The position numbers and the translations under genes were made by a program. From Sipunculus nudus (taxonomy: Eukaryota; Annelida; Sipuncula; Golfingiida; Sipunculidae), in assembly GCA_026874595.1 (NCBI GenBank), contig CM049311.1, forward strand, positions 11,189,676-11,253,675: a DNA stretch of 64,000 nucleotides, read 5' to 3'. Of the stretch, positions 10,245-21,005 are shown one piece after another; the stretch's first letter is position 1, and the number at the start of each line of letters is the position of its first letter. Below the pieces are notes generated by a model. That model worked only from the letters and a program-made list of their open reading frames with translations. It was not told the DNA's origin and did no database searches.

Positions 10245-13200
10245 ATGAGTCAGGCAAACCACCGTAACCCACCCCAGGAGGCCACAAATGCCCCAATGGA
10301 CGATGAACCTGACTTTAACCTTCCCAAGATTAACCCACCAAATGAATTCCTTCCTGGAGATACCCCAAGTGATACATCTGATAGATGGAAACTCTGGAAA
10401 CAGAAATGGTCCAATTTTTGTGCTATCTCCAATGTAAGAAAGCTGCCTCAGGGTGCAAAGATGGCATACTTCAAACATGTAGCCGGTGACCACATACTGC
10501 GTGAGCTGAATGCTTTTGAATTTGAGCCAGGTGAGGATGATGATTTGGACACTGTACTAAGTAAACTAGATCAACTATATGTTGGTGAGGTTAATGAAAC
10601 ACGTGAGAGGTACTTGTTTGGGGAGTGTACCCAGCAAAGCACTGAAACAGTTGACCAGTTTGTAACAAATTTGAGAACTCTTGCTAAAACTTGTGGGTTT
10701 TGTAAGTCTTGCAAAGACAGCCTAATAAGAGATAGAATAATCCATGGGATCAGATTTGATGGATATAAAGATACCCAAGAGGAGCTTTTGAAAATTAGGC
10801 ATCTATCCCTTAAACAGTGTGTGGACATTTGTAAAGGTGCTGAACAAACCAGGGCTCATATGAAAACCATGATAAAAGCTGAAACTACTGTTCACAAAAT
10901 TAGAGAGCAGCCTAAGAGAAGAAGTCAAGAATGCCAGTTCTGTGGCAAAAGACATATTATGGACAAAGAATTATGCCCTGCCTGGGGGAAAACTTGTTCT
11001 AAATGCCATGGAAAAAATCACTTTGCCATTAAGTGCTTTCAACGCAGTTCTAGCAAACGACAAAAAAAGCGGGTACACATGATACAAAGTGATCACATTG
11101 AAAATGACACACCCTCTTCTGACTCTGAGGCTGAGTCAATTCTAAGTGTACACTCTGGTAAGCACCCTCTCAGCAAAACTGTATTTGCCAACATGGAAGT
11201 GGGGGGCAGACCAGTCAGCTTCCAGGTGGACTCTGGTGCAAGTATTAATGTGATACCAAAGCACTTGGTGCCTGATGTACCCATACTCCCGTGCAATACT
11301 ACACTAGAGATGTGGAATAATAGCAAGGTCAATCCTCTTGGTAAGGCTAGACTTACCATAAGGAACATAAAAAACAAAAGAAAATACAACGTAGAATTTG
11401 TTGTGGTTCAAGATAGACTGACCCCGCTACTTGGCAAGATGGTCTCAGAAGCGATGGGACTGATATCAATAAATTATGAAAACATCAGCGCAGTTAGTGA
11501 CATCACAGCAGATTATAGAGATGTATTCTCTGATGAGTTAGGTACACTACCTGGAGAGGTTTGCCTCACAGTTGACAAATCTATCAAACCCATAGCTATA
11601 CCCTCCTGTCGGGTCCCTGTCAGCCTGAAAAAGCCTGTCAAATCAAAGCTACTTGAACTCGAGCAACAAGGGGTCATAGCTAAAGTTGAGACCCCTACCG
11701 ACTGGTGTAGTCGCATGGTAACTAGTACAAAAAAATCAGGTGACCTGAGAATCTGTATCGACCCAATGGTCCTCAATACAGCACTACAAAGAGAGCTACA
11801 TCCTCTGCCAGTAATGGATGACATTTTGCCAGACATAGCTAAAGCTAAAGTATTCTCTCGTTTCGACCTGAAAAATGGTTACTGGCACTGCAAATTAGAT
11901 GAAGAGTCGAGTTACGTCACCACATTTCAAACGCCACATGGGAGATACCGATGGCTTAGACTCCCTTTTGGACTAGCCGTGTCAAGTGAAATATTTCAGA
12001 AAAGACTGCATACTGCATTGGAAAACCTTCCAGGTGTCAAATGTGTGGCTGACGACATCCTTGTGTATGGTGTCGGAACCACTGAAGCAGATGCACGACA
12101 TGACCATGATGAAAAGCTGAACCGCTTGTTGCAGCGGTGTCGTATAAATGGAATTAAACTGAACAGTGCAAAAACAGAGCTGCGTAAATCAGAAATCACA
12201 TTCCTTGGGCATGTGATTACGAGGGATGGCTTGAAAGCCGATCCTGACAAGGTCAAGGCCATCAAGGAAATGGCAGCGCCATCAAATATCACTGAGGTGC
12301 AGCGCCTACTTGGTATGGTAAACTACCTGGCCCGTTTTTTACCACACCTGTCAAATGTACTGAGCCCCATCCGAAAACTGACCAACAAAGACACAGACTG
12401 GATGTGGGGCCAGGAACAGAGAGACGCCTTTGCTGAAGTAAAAAGGCTTGTGACCAGTGCTCCAGTTCTCGCATACTACGACATGGAGAAACCCCTTATC
12501 ATCCAGTGCGACGCAAGCAAGTCAGGCCTTGGAGCAGTGTTGCTGCAAGACAACAGGCCACTGTCTTATGCCAGCAGGGCCCTTACTCAGGCAGAAATGA
12601 AATATGCCCAGATTGAAAAGGAGATGCTGGCAATTGTGTTTTCACTGGGCAGATTTCACCAGTATGTTTTTGGCAGACACGTTGTGATACACACTGACCA
12701 CAAACCACTCCTGTCAATCACCAGGAAACCTCTGAATATGGCCCCCAAACGACTACAAGGCATGCTAATGAAGGCCCAGCAATATGACACCAGCTTAGAA
12801 TACCGGCCAGGAAAAGAGATGTATATTGCGGACCTTCTGTCCAGGGCGCATTTAAATACCACTGAAGGGAGTGAAACATTTGAGCTGATCAACATGGTGT
12901 CATATCTGCCTATTAGAAAGGAGAGGTTGGACAGAATAAAGCAGGCCACTAAAGATGATGAAGTGATGACAATGTTGACAGACACAATTCTGTCTGGTTG
13001 GCCTGAAAGCAAAACTGAAGTGCCAAGTCAGCTGGGCCCCTACTATCATGCAAGAGACGAGTACACAGTGCAGGATGGTCTTATCTTCAAGGGAGACAGA
13101 GTGGTTGTGCCACATAACCTGCGAGGTGAAATGAAACGGGCCCTGCATTCTTCCCATATGGGAGTGGAAGCTTGTCTACGCAGGGCTAGAGAATGCATCT

Positions 13201-14417
13201 TCTGGCCCCTTATGAATGCAGAAATCAGAGAGTATATATCAGCATGTGAGACATGTAGTAAGTACTCGATTTCACAACAGAAAGAAACCATGATATCCCA
13301 TGAGCTGACTGCTCGTCCATGGGAAAAGATAGGGGTTGACCTATTTGATATAAAGGGGCAAAATTACCTAGTGACAGTAGACTACTTCAGCAACTTTTTT
13401 GAAGTCGACTACCTCAAAAGCACAAAATCGACATATGTCATCAAAAAGCTCAAGGCACATTTTGCCAGGTACGGATCCCCCACAGTTCTGATTAGTGACA
13501 ATGGCCCACAGTTCCGGTGTGGTGAGTTTGACATGTTCATGCAGACCTGGGACATAGAACATAAAACAAGTAGCCCAGGGCATCCACAAGCAAATGGAAT
13601 GGCAGAATCGGCTGTCAAAATGGCCAAACGCTTAATTAAGAGAGCACTGGACAGTGGGAATGACCCACATTTGGCTCTCCTTGATCACAGGAACACGCCC
13701 ACACAGGACTCGGGACTAAGCCCCGCACAAAGAATGTTGGGACGTAGAACCCGAACACTATTACCCATGAAAGCTGATCTGCTAAAACCAAAAAGAATTG
13801 ACGCACATCTAGTCAAACAGAATAAACTCCTCAGAAATACAAGAAGTGAATGGTACTACAATAGGAAGGCCAGAGATCTAGAGCCATTGCAAGAAGGTGA
13901 TAAAGTACGTCTCAAACCAATGGTCCTTGGAAAGAAAACCTGGTACAGTGGTGTTGTGAATAAGAGACTTGATGATCGTTCATATGAGATCGAAAGTGAA
14001 CTAGGCTTACTGCGCCGGAATCGAGCACACATAAGAAAAACTAAGGAACCCCCTAAGCCCTTCAATAACAACACTGCCAGTGTAACAGGAGATGTCGGGT
14101 TCAGTCACAAATCATCAGACTGTATGTCCAAAAAAACTAAAGGTGATGCTAGGTTTGAAGATAAAAGCCAGCCAAGTAGTCATCCCCACAATGTCGACAC
14201 ACAAGCAGACACTGGCTGGGACAGCCTACAGTTACATGAAAACTCTCAGGTCACTGAGGGTACACAAGAGCCAACCTCAGCAATTTTGACTAAGCCACCC
14301 CTGACTAGTTCAGAACAAGCTAAAGCTAGAATAGCAGTACCAACAGCATCACCTGTAGCGGTGAGACCAAGGAGACAAGTGAAACCACCAAAATACTTGG
14401 CAGATTTTGTGAAATAA
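10245..14417 (+). CDS. Gag-Pol polyprotein of a Ty3/Gypsy retrotransposon
   Basis: The frame is open for 1390 residues from an ATG in strong context (ACCACCATGA); an in-frame TTG 12 bases upstream was not used. Gag has a zinc knuckle, C-X2-C-X4-H-X4-C, at residues 251-264, preceded by a further cysteine pair from 230. The protease active site DSGA is at 329-332. Reverse transcriptase has its VADD box at about 601-604, and an RNase H aspartate is at 756 (CDAS). Integrase has an H968/H972/C1001/C1004 zinc-binding domain and the triad D1032, D1085 and E1121 with a 35-residue last spacing. The final 150 residues are polar and variable, as is usual after the integrase core. No stop or frameshift was found and every catalytic residue checked is present. 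Confidence 0.95.
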   Translation: MSQANHRNPPQEATNAPMDDEPDFNLPKINPPNEFLPGDTPSDTSDRWKLWKQKWSNFCAISNVRKLPQGAKMAYFKHVAGDHILRELNAFEFEPGEDDDLDTVLSKLDQLYVGEVNETRERYLFGECTQQSTETVDQFVTNLRTLAKTCGFCKSCKDSLIRDRIIHGIRFDGYKDTQEELLKIRHLSLKQCVDICKGAEQTRAHMKTMIKAETTVHKIREQPKRRSQECQFCGKRHIMDKELCPAWGKTCSKCHGKNHFAIKCFQRSSSKRQKKRVHMIQSDHIENDTPSSDSEAESILSVHSGKHPLSKTVFANMEVGGRPVSFQVDSGASINVIPKHLVPDVPILPCNTTLEMWNNSKVNPLGKARLTIRNIKNKRKYNVEFVVVQDRLTPLLGKMVSEAMGLISINYENISAVSDITADYRDVFSDELGTLPGEVCLTVDKSIKPIAIPSCRVPVSLKKPVKSKLLELEQQGVIAKVETPTDWCSRMVTSTKKSGDLRICIDPMVLNTALQRELHPLPVMDDILPDIAKAKVFSRFDLKNGYWHCKLDEESSYVTTFQTPHGRYRWLRLPFGLAVSSEIFQKRLHTALENLPGVKCVADDILVYGVGTTEADARHDHDEKLNRLLQRCRINGIKLNSAKTELRKSEITFLGHVITRDGLKADPDKVKAIKEMAAPSNITEVQRLLGMVNYLARFLPHLSNVLSPIRKLTNKDTDWMWGQEQRDAFAEVKRLVTSAPVLAYYDMEKPLIIQCDASKSGLGAVLLQDNRPLSYASRALTQAEMKYAQIEKEMLAIVFSLGRFHQYVFGRHVVIHTDHKPLLSITRKPLNMAPKRLQGMLMKAQQYDTSLEYRPGKEMYIADLLSRAHLNTTEGSETFELINMVSYLPIRKERLDRIKQATKDDEVMTMLTDTILSGWPESKTEVPSQLGPYYHARDEYTVQDGLIFKGDRVVVPHNLRGEMKRALHSSHMGVEACLRRARECIFWPLMNAEIREYISACETCSKYSISQQKETMISHELTARPWEKIGVDLFDIKGQNYLVTVDYFSNFFEVDYLKSTKSTYVIKKLKAHFARYGSPTVLISDNGPQFRCGEFDMFMQTWDIEHKTSSPGHPQANGMAESAVKMAKRLIKRALDSGNDPHLALLDHRNTPTQDSGLSPAQRMLGRRTRTLLPMKADLLKPKRIDAHLVKQNKLLRNTRSEWYYNRKARDLEPLQEGDKVRLKPMVLGKKTWYSGVVNKRLDDRSYEIESELGLLRRNRAHIRKTKEPPKPFNNNTASVTGDVGFSHKSSDCMSKKTKGDARFEDKSQPSSHPHNVDTQADTGWDSLQLHENSQVTEGTQEPTSAILTKPPLTSSEQAKARIAVPTASPVAVRPRRQVKPPKYLADFVK

Positions 14418-14771
14418 TTTTGCTGTGGTCAGGCCAGAATAATGCCATAGTAACAGCGAGGGTAGTCTACCCCAATGACCTGTTACTGACAACAGCATAT
14501 CTATATCATGTGATAAGTACTTACACTGTTTAAGCATAAATAGACCCAAATGAACACAATTACATTGAGGACAGTATATATTATATTTAATGTCAGAGTC
14601 GAGGCATCTGACACTGAGTGCACAAAACAAGTAATTGCAATGTTCACAACTATAGACAGTTTAGTATAAGTAAGATCAACAGTGTTAATTTGCCAATATA
14701 GACATTTCTTCATGAACACATTACAGCTGTAAGGTTTTGTGTGTATCGGTCATTTAATTTCTTTCTTTTTC

Positions 14772-14780
14772 AAAAGGGGA
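14772..14780 (+). promoter_or_regulatory. Polypurine tract
   Basis: AAAAGGGGA lies three bases before the 3' LTR. It is the expected primer for plus-strand synthesis. Confidence 0.7.
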
Positions 14781-14783
14781 ACA

Positions 14784-14959
14784 TGTTTAATGATGGCTTG
14801 TAGATGCTGCCATCTACAGGCATTGAGATGTACTATTTTGGATGCTCCACCAGGGGGCGCCAGTTTCATGTGGATTAAAAGTATGGCTGAATCCTCCTGC
14901 ACGTGTTGGAGTTTGACTTGAGTATAACTCAATCATATGGACTGTGTGAGTTTGAAACA
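14784..14959 (+). repeat. 3' LTR, 176 bp
   Basis: Identical to the 5' LTR, including the CTCF-type motif at 14847-14861. Confidence 0.95.
14847..14861 (+). promoter_or_regulatory. CTCF-type motif in the 3' LTR
   Basis: Same 15-bp match as in the 5' LTR and in the same orientation, so the integrated element presents two tandem-oriented motifs about 4.9 kb apart. Confidence 0.7.
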
Positions 14960-14964
14960 CCATC
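14960..14964. repeat. Target site duplication, right (ccatc)
   Basis: Exact repeat of 9907-9911. Confidence 0.95.
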
Positions 14965-16767
14965 TCTTTCCCAAACATATTAAAAAAAGAAAGAAATTTC
15001 CTGATGATAAGGCATTACAAAGATATCCATTTGTCCCTTTAATATCCAGGATATTTTTCAGTATCAATGTTATTGTTTGAGATACAACTGAATATAAAAT
15101 GAATTGCTGACTTGCTGATTCATCGTTTTAGCTCTGTAAACTGAAAAAATATTTTTAATCCTAAGTTTTCTATAGGGGTTTGAATATACCTTTTAAATAG
15201 CTAAAACATTTTATTCAAAGGTTTATTTCTGTTTGACATATTCAAAATGTCTTCATTTTAAAGTCATGAAAGTGCTATTTATACGCTGTTCCATATGTAT
15301 TTAATATATATGATGCTTCACAGACCGAATGACTGAAAATTCCAATTATATTAGAAAATTAAAATTTTATATTTACCATAAATTTCTGGACATCTCCTGT
15401 AATGTCAATACTTTCAAAGAATTTTTGTAAGGATGAAGAGTCCCTGTTCAATGAAAACTTGAATTCTCAAAAAAATTCTGGGCCAAACAGGAATTCCATA
15501 AACATACATTGTTTAGAAAAAATTCCTGAAGGATGAAATCGTTCTTATACCCATTTGTCTCTTAAAAGATTGCTGATAGTACAGAGTTCACATCCTAACA
15601 ATGAAAATAAAATGTAATTATTTACCTGATGAAATGAATACCTGTTGCAAGGAGAGCAGAGGCACATTGACTGGAACTGACTTGCACAAGCCAACATGTA
15701 GACTAAATTTAGGATTCTCTGATAGAATATCCCTTGTTAAGCCAAGTATCAGCTGATCAAAGTTTACACATAAGGTTACCAGGTGCACTGGACTGTTTGT
15801 ACAAGATAGATGAGGGTACCACTGTACATAACACTATGCCATAGTGTTACACAATGTTAGGACTAATTTAGTGGCCACTAACACATACAGAGGTGCCCTT
15901 TTGTTTCTGAACAGTGGTGATAATTTCCTACATACCTGCACAGGCTATCTTATCTGATCTAAGGGGACTTGATTGACATCACTAACACAAAATTCTCAGA
16001 GTACAGTATTGATTCTAGTGTATGAGTCAGTACCATCAAACCTCTACTGATAAAGCTTGGCATCTGATAATAACTGCTGCTAATTGCAACTGATAAAGGC
16101 ACTGGCATGGGCCTTGGAGTTTGCAACTGGGTGACTGGATTAGCCCTCTCTTATCCCATACAGGAAACACACAAGAGATTAACTGGATATTGGTAATTCT
16201 GACTCATCACAATGGGCTGAGACATCTTTTGACAGATGGGCAACATTTTATAATCTAATACTTCTGTGAACCTATCATTTTCATCTCAATGCTACTTAAA
16301 TATGATGTGCTTCTTAAAATGCTTGCTACATTTGTTGAATTTCAATTCTTTTTCTCATCTTGTTTTGGTCAACTGTCTGTGATCAATAAAACACTGATAT
16401 TATACTAGTAACAACATTGTATAAATTTATAAATACAAAAAGATCTGTAACTTAAAATGTATTTAATTCAGATAGTGAGCAGATATAAAATATAGACTAG
16501 TGAATGAATGAGGCATCCATGTCACCTATTTGAGCTTTTTGAGTAACATAATTTAATAATTTATGCTGGTATGAGCAAATAGACAAAGTAAATTATAATT
16601 ACTTAAAGCAAATGTTAAATCTTAAATGGAGAACAAATAAGACACAGGTCTGAGTTACCTAATATGTACTGACCTGATCATGTTAATACACTAAAGAAAA
16701 GCAAATACAGGTTATGTTTGCATAATGTTTATTAGTTTTATATAGAGAAAATTTTTCTAAGTGTTAA
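14965..16767. other. Non-coding, nothing recognised
   Basis: AT-rich unique-looking sequence. No exon with plausible splice signals and protein character was found on either strand. Confidence 0.55.
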
Positions 16768-16810
16768 CAAGGGACCCAGGGGTCATGGCGCTCAGCTGAT
16801 TTTTTTTTTA
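16768..16810 (-). mobile_element. Helentron-like 3' end fragment
   Basis: The minus strand reads CAGCTGAGCGCCATGACCCC then TGGGTCCCTTGTT, the terminal hairpin and CTTG|TT end of the family. No matching 5' end is nearby, so the copy is truncated. Confidence 0.6.
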
Positions 16811-17944
16811 AATTAAGCAAATGCAAAATATATTTTTTTCTATATTTTTATATAAATTAGCAAAAAAAAGCTTAGCTTGAAAAGCTCATAGGAAATGGTC
16901 ATGCTATCAAATACTCAATATATGTTTTCCAAACTAATACTGTGCACTGAAACAAACTTTATCAAAGATGCAGGAGCCTCTCATGATCAAATATCAAGTA
17001 TCAGTATTTCTGCTACGTGACAGTAATATGTGCATAAAACAACCACTGGGAATGCATGAACCACTGTCAGTTAAGAATTTAGGGTAGAGAGTGGAGATTA
17101 TCTAAGTATAATAATACACATTTAATTTATTCACTGAAATAAAATACTGTAAAAAAAATTTATAATTTTCCATTTTCAAATTTAAAGACAAATTAACATA
17201 AACTAAATCTGTTAAGTACATATTGCACTGTATAATACATAAATATCATAACCAGAAACCATTTAATAATGCAAAAAGGAAAAAAAAACATAATTGGCCT
17301 GAGAGTTATATGAAAGGATACATTTGACCAACAAAAAAGTCTTAATGTAAGTAATAAATCCAAAAGCAGGTAAAACATATTTCCAAATGCAAATTAAACA
17401 CATTTTAATCATGCTTTAATAAATCATTTATAAGACTGAAAATATTACAATTTACAGCTATATACTTAAAATATAGATTGCAGAACACTTTATGTTACAC
17501 ATAAGTTGATTCACAATTGTAAATTGCATCATCGTATATCCCTAATTTTGTCAGATAACACAAGTGTGTTGACCACATAATGCATCAAATGTATCTATTG
17601 TTTTACCACAAAAATATATCTGATAACAAAACAATGAATATCTGAAAATAAAACTGAATTCAGAATTCCCAATTCTAAACTGCGCCTTTATTTATCAATA
17701 ATTTGGCTCATATATTATCAATGTAAGCATACTGTTGGCTTTAATTATATTTTAATTGGTTAAAATAATTAAAAAGGATATTAATTTTTTAAACATGCTT
17801 TTTTACCTTTGGGTTACTCCTTGAATTACTATCTCAAGCAAAGTTTGATACACTGGAGTGAATACAGCTTTTCAATTTAGAAAAAGTTCAAACAATAACA
17901 AGTATTGCATTACACTTGGTGAATATTGCTGTGTGTGTGTGTTT
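16811..17944. other. Non-coding AT-rich DNA, nothing recognised
   Basis: No feature is supported apart from short A and T runs. Confidence 0.5.
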
Positions 17945-18011
17945 GGGGGGGGGGGGGGGTGATATGAGAATGACTCTACACCTGTGACAGCAGGGGTGCA
18001 CAGCCAGTGCT

Positions 18012-18040
18012 CAGGGTTGGGTTTTAGGCTGCCCAAAACC
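18012..18040 (-). mobile_element. hAT-like element end fragment
   Basis: CAGGGTTGGGTTTTAGGCTG and the following bases match the right end of the 1591-bp elements at 33525 and 41218 in inverse orientation. Only the terminal 29 bp or so is present. Confidence 0.55.
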
Positions 18041-18069
18041 ATATTTTTATTAATATACAGGCGAGAACA

Positions 18070-18085
18070 TCTCTCTCTCTCTCTC

Positions 18086-18136
<51 letters not shown>
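18070..18136. repeat. (CT)n(TA)n(AG)n palindromic microsatellite
   Basis: A CT run, a TA run and an AG run follow one another, so the whole 67 bp is nearly self-complementary and can extrude as a cruciform. Confidence 0.9.
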
Positions 18137-18808
18137 GCAATACACCAGTGGCTCACCGGAGATGCTTATCACACGATGCGCCTGTACCACAGTAAATCGG
18201 GTAAGTGTTCAGCTAAGATGCCTCAATGGACCGAACCTAACAATGGAATTATTCAGAGTCAAAACTACCACTTTGCATGACAGAAATGTGGTACTGTTCT
18301 TAAATATTTCAACCAAAATATTGAAAAAAGAAATGTGGGAAATGTTTTCAGTTAAAATAATAATTGATATTGTTTTATTGAGGACATTAATTGTCATTTC
18401 AAGTGGCCATGTTTGTGAAATATTAGGGGAAAATAATTGAATGAACAACAGAATATTTATAAATCATGTTGTATTAGTAGTAATTGACAGGAAGAGTAAT
18501 TTAGCACATTTTTAATACACATAATTTATAAAATATGGCATTCATAAGAATTAATAAACAATGTTATATACCTTAAATGAAATCTCATCAGCCAGCAATA
18601 ATAACTTTACATAAAGAGGGTCAACAGCTGCCAAAAGCCTGCCACCAACATATTATCTGACCATGTAATTTGTTATCGATGGAATCATGAATTTGTTGAT
18701 TACCTAGAACCACGAAAACCACAAAAATAAACTCCAACTAATATTTCTGAACCTAGAGTCATATAAGCTCAGAATTTATATTTTGTAATTTTATATCAAT
18801 ATGTTTAA

Positions 18809-18810
<2 letters not shown>

Positions 18811-18866
<56 letters not shown>
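18811..18866. repeat. (TA)n microsatellite
   Basis: Uninterrupted TA run directly abutting the hammerhead-like repeat; a second short TA run lies on its other side. Confidence 0.9.
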
Positions 18867-18872
<6 letters not shown>

Positions 18873-19000
18873 GTGTTACCTCGATGTAAAGTGATCTATG
18901 GCCTACAGACTAGGCCAGAGCGGTATAACTCTGGAGAAAAACAACACTGTAAATTCACTACAGTCTGTTTCACGGGATGCGACCCGATCATCAGGTAAAT
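18867..19000 (-). repeat. Short interspersed repeat with hammerhead-like core
   Basis: About 134 bp, related to the tandem units at 40447-40875. On the minus strand, 18998 to about 18938 contains CTGATGA, a 4-bp GC stem (CGGG/CCCG) with loop TCGCAT, then GAAAC, then a stem ACTGTA/TACAGT and GTT. That is the order of a type I hammerhead ribozyme (CUGANGA, stem II, GAAA, stem III, UH). Weak points are the U-U pair that would close stem II, a 2-base bulge in stem III and a short stem I. It is flanked by TA runs. Confidence 0.5.
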
Positions 19001-19080
19001 ATATATATATATTTAAAACCATTTTTATATAATCTGTATTAAATCCATAAATTCAATTTTGTACAATTGTGGAAAAAAAA

Positions 19081-20034
19081 AGGCAGGCCTTATTTCCACT
19101 CCCCGGGAGTGGAAATAAGGAATGCTTATCACCACTCCCCTGATGTGGAAATAAGGGATGCTTATTTCCACTCCCCCTTGTGATAAAAGCTGGTAAAGTA
19201 TTGAGTATTTTGGCAGTTTAAGTGACCGAAACTTGGGTGTTTATTCATTACCAGTGACAAACATAGTTTAATAATTGCTACTCTTTACAAAATCCTCTCT
19301 CACGTACTTCTACAGACACAACTGTTGACAGGGACAGCTGGGACATTAGACAGTAACATATTTCTAGAGCAAAGTTCTTTAATCAATTAGGTTTTTTTCA
19401 GTTTTTTCATATTGAAATTGATTTTTATTTCAATGCATTTAACATCAAAGTTTAAAACAATAATGATTTGCAGAGTTAGCCCTGACAATTATATTACAAT
19501 TATGTGTGACAAAAAATTTAAAAGACATATAGATTTGTTTTTTTTCTGCAGTGCCATTTTTCGGTCTTGTTGTATAATCAATTTGAAAATTTATATATTT
19601 GGATCATGAGAACTAATTTAAAGTAGCACATGAAGAGTAAGAGATTTCAACATTACTTAATAAAATGGGTGAGAGTCCTTATTGGTAGACTCTCTGCACC
19701 TCATTAGTGAGCTCTAGTTTTGTGTCCATATGCTCAGTGCTCAGACTGGTGCAATCAACCCTTGGCTCAGAATACAAAGTAAAGCCCAGACAGTTTAACT
19801 GGACTGGCACCTGTACCCTGGTAGGTTGTTTCAGTTATTTACCATACCAATGATTTCATCTTAAACATTTTCAGTGAGACTAATGTGGTGTCAAAATAGG
19901 AATAAGTTACTAGAACTTTGATTAAAAGAAAAATTAAATTATAAATGTCACATTGGGTGCTTTAAGACAATTGGCACTATACTGATTAGATAGATATGCA
20001 TCTCAAAGGTAAGCCTAATAACATTCATGTTTAT

Positions 20035-20092
<58 letters not shown>

Positions 20093-20245
20093 GTGTTATC
20101 CTAAGGAGCTGCTGTAAATGAATATATATTCTAACAAACCCTTATCTGTTCCATCTAACATCATGGGGATTGGTTATTCCTAGGGGGAGTGGAAATAAGC
20201 ATCCCTTATTTTCACTCCCTGGGGGAGTGGAAATAAGCACTTCCA
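19081..20245. mobile_element. Inverted-repeat element built from CTTATTTCCACTCCC words
   Basis: The left end (19081-19186) carries four copies of an ATTTCCACTCCC-like word in alternating orientation, including the palindrome TTTCCACTCCCCGGGAGTGG. The right end (20180-20245) carries the same words in inverse order. The 1.0-kb interior has no coding frame and includes a (TA)n run at 20036-20088. This layout fits a non-autonomous DNA transposon; its superfamily is not clear. Confidence 0.55.
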
Positions 20246-20444
20246 AAAAAAAAATAAAATATATCCAAACAATGTTTATTATTCTGTGCTTTGGTAAATA
20301 TTGGATAAGAGAGTAACATGTATATATTTTGGTAACCCCCCACGATATCCAACATTATAACAAAACTTGTGTGAAACAGGCATGCATCTAATGTCAGTAA
20401 CGAGTAAGTATACTGTTGCTGTGTTGACATACGTCAACATTGGG

Positions 20445-21005
20445 TCACCTCACTAACCCGGTTCTGGTCAGTCCGTCTGAACAGTCAGTGACCCTTTTAA
20501 ACTGGTGTTCAGGACACAAAACTGACATTTTGGGCAAGTTTTTATACATCAGATATAAGAAATGTACCTGATATGACACTGGCTGACTCAGTATATGCTG
20601 CGTGTTAGCCAGCATGCCTGCCATTCCAAAGCTGAAATCAACAAGGTGAGCCGGTTTCAGCCCACAGTGTAAACAGAAACTAACATCTGCATGGAAAACA
20701 CAGAAATGTCCGTCAAAACTTGTCACGATAGGAACACAAAAAGTGTAAACAGTAACTACGTACCCAAAATTGTCGGAAAACTGTCTTGAGGATCCTTCTT
20801 GCTGAAAAGGATGAGTCCAAAGACCTATAATTCGTTCCAGACGAACCTCACTGGAGGTGAGCCAGAAATAGATGTAGTTAACCGAGTTAACCGGAAGTTG
20901 AGCTTCTCCCGTTTCTCCGCTGAAGGGGAATCCCTTGTGATTCACAATGACGTCAATACTTGGGGGCGTGCATATAATTAGTTTGGGGGTCTCATTGTCT
21001 GGCAT
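20445..21005 (-). other. GC-richer patch with a 186-codon frame and a CRE
   Basis: The minus strand is open for 186 codons starting at 21005, unusually long for this AT-rich DNA. Its composition is rich in Phe, Cys and His, and no domain is recognised. On the plus strand a perfect TGACGTCA (about 20949) is followed about 25 bp later by catataatta, as in a small promoter. It may be an unrecognised exon, a promoter or chance. I do not assign a function. Confidence 0.25.

Larger units (their letters stand above)
9912..14959 (+). mobile_element. Complete Ty3/Gypsy LTR retrotransposon, 5048 bp
   Basis: The order is LTR, primer-binding site, leader, one long gag-pol frame, purine tract and LTR. 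The two 176-bp LTRs are identical base for base and flanked by a perfect 5-bp duplication, so the insertion is recent. The short LTRs, single fused frame and VADD reverse-transcriptase box suggest the Mag/SURL-like branch of Ty3/Gypsy, many members of which are annotated as K02A2.6-like. No envelope-like frame follows pol. It lies upstream of, and opposite in direction to, the MOLO1-type gene. Confidence 0.95.

Noticed and set aside
11093-14289. Other-frame reading frames across the gag-pol region
   Set aside because: Shadows of the retrotransposon polyprotein.
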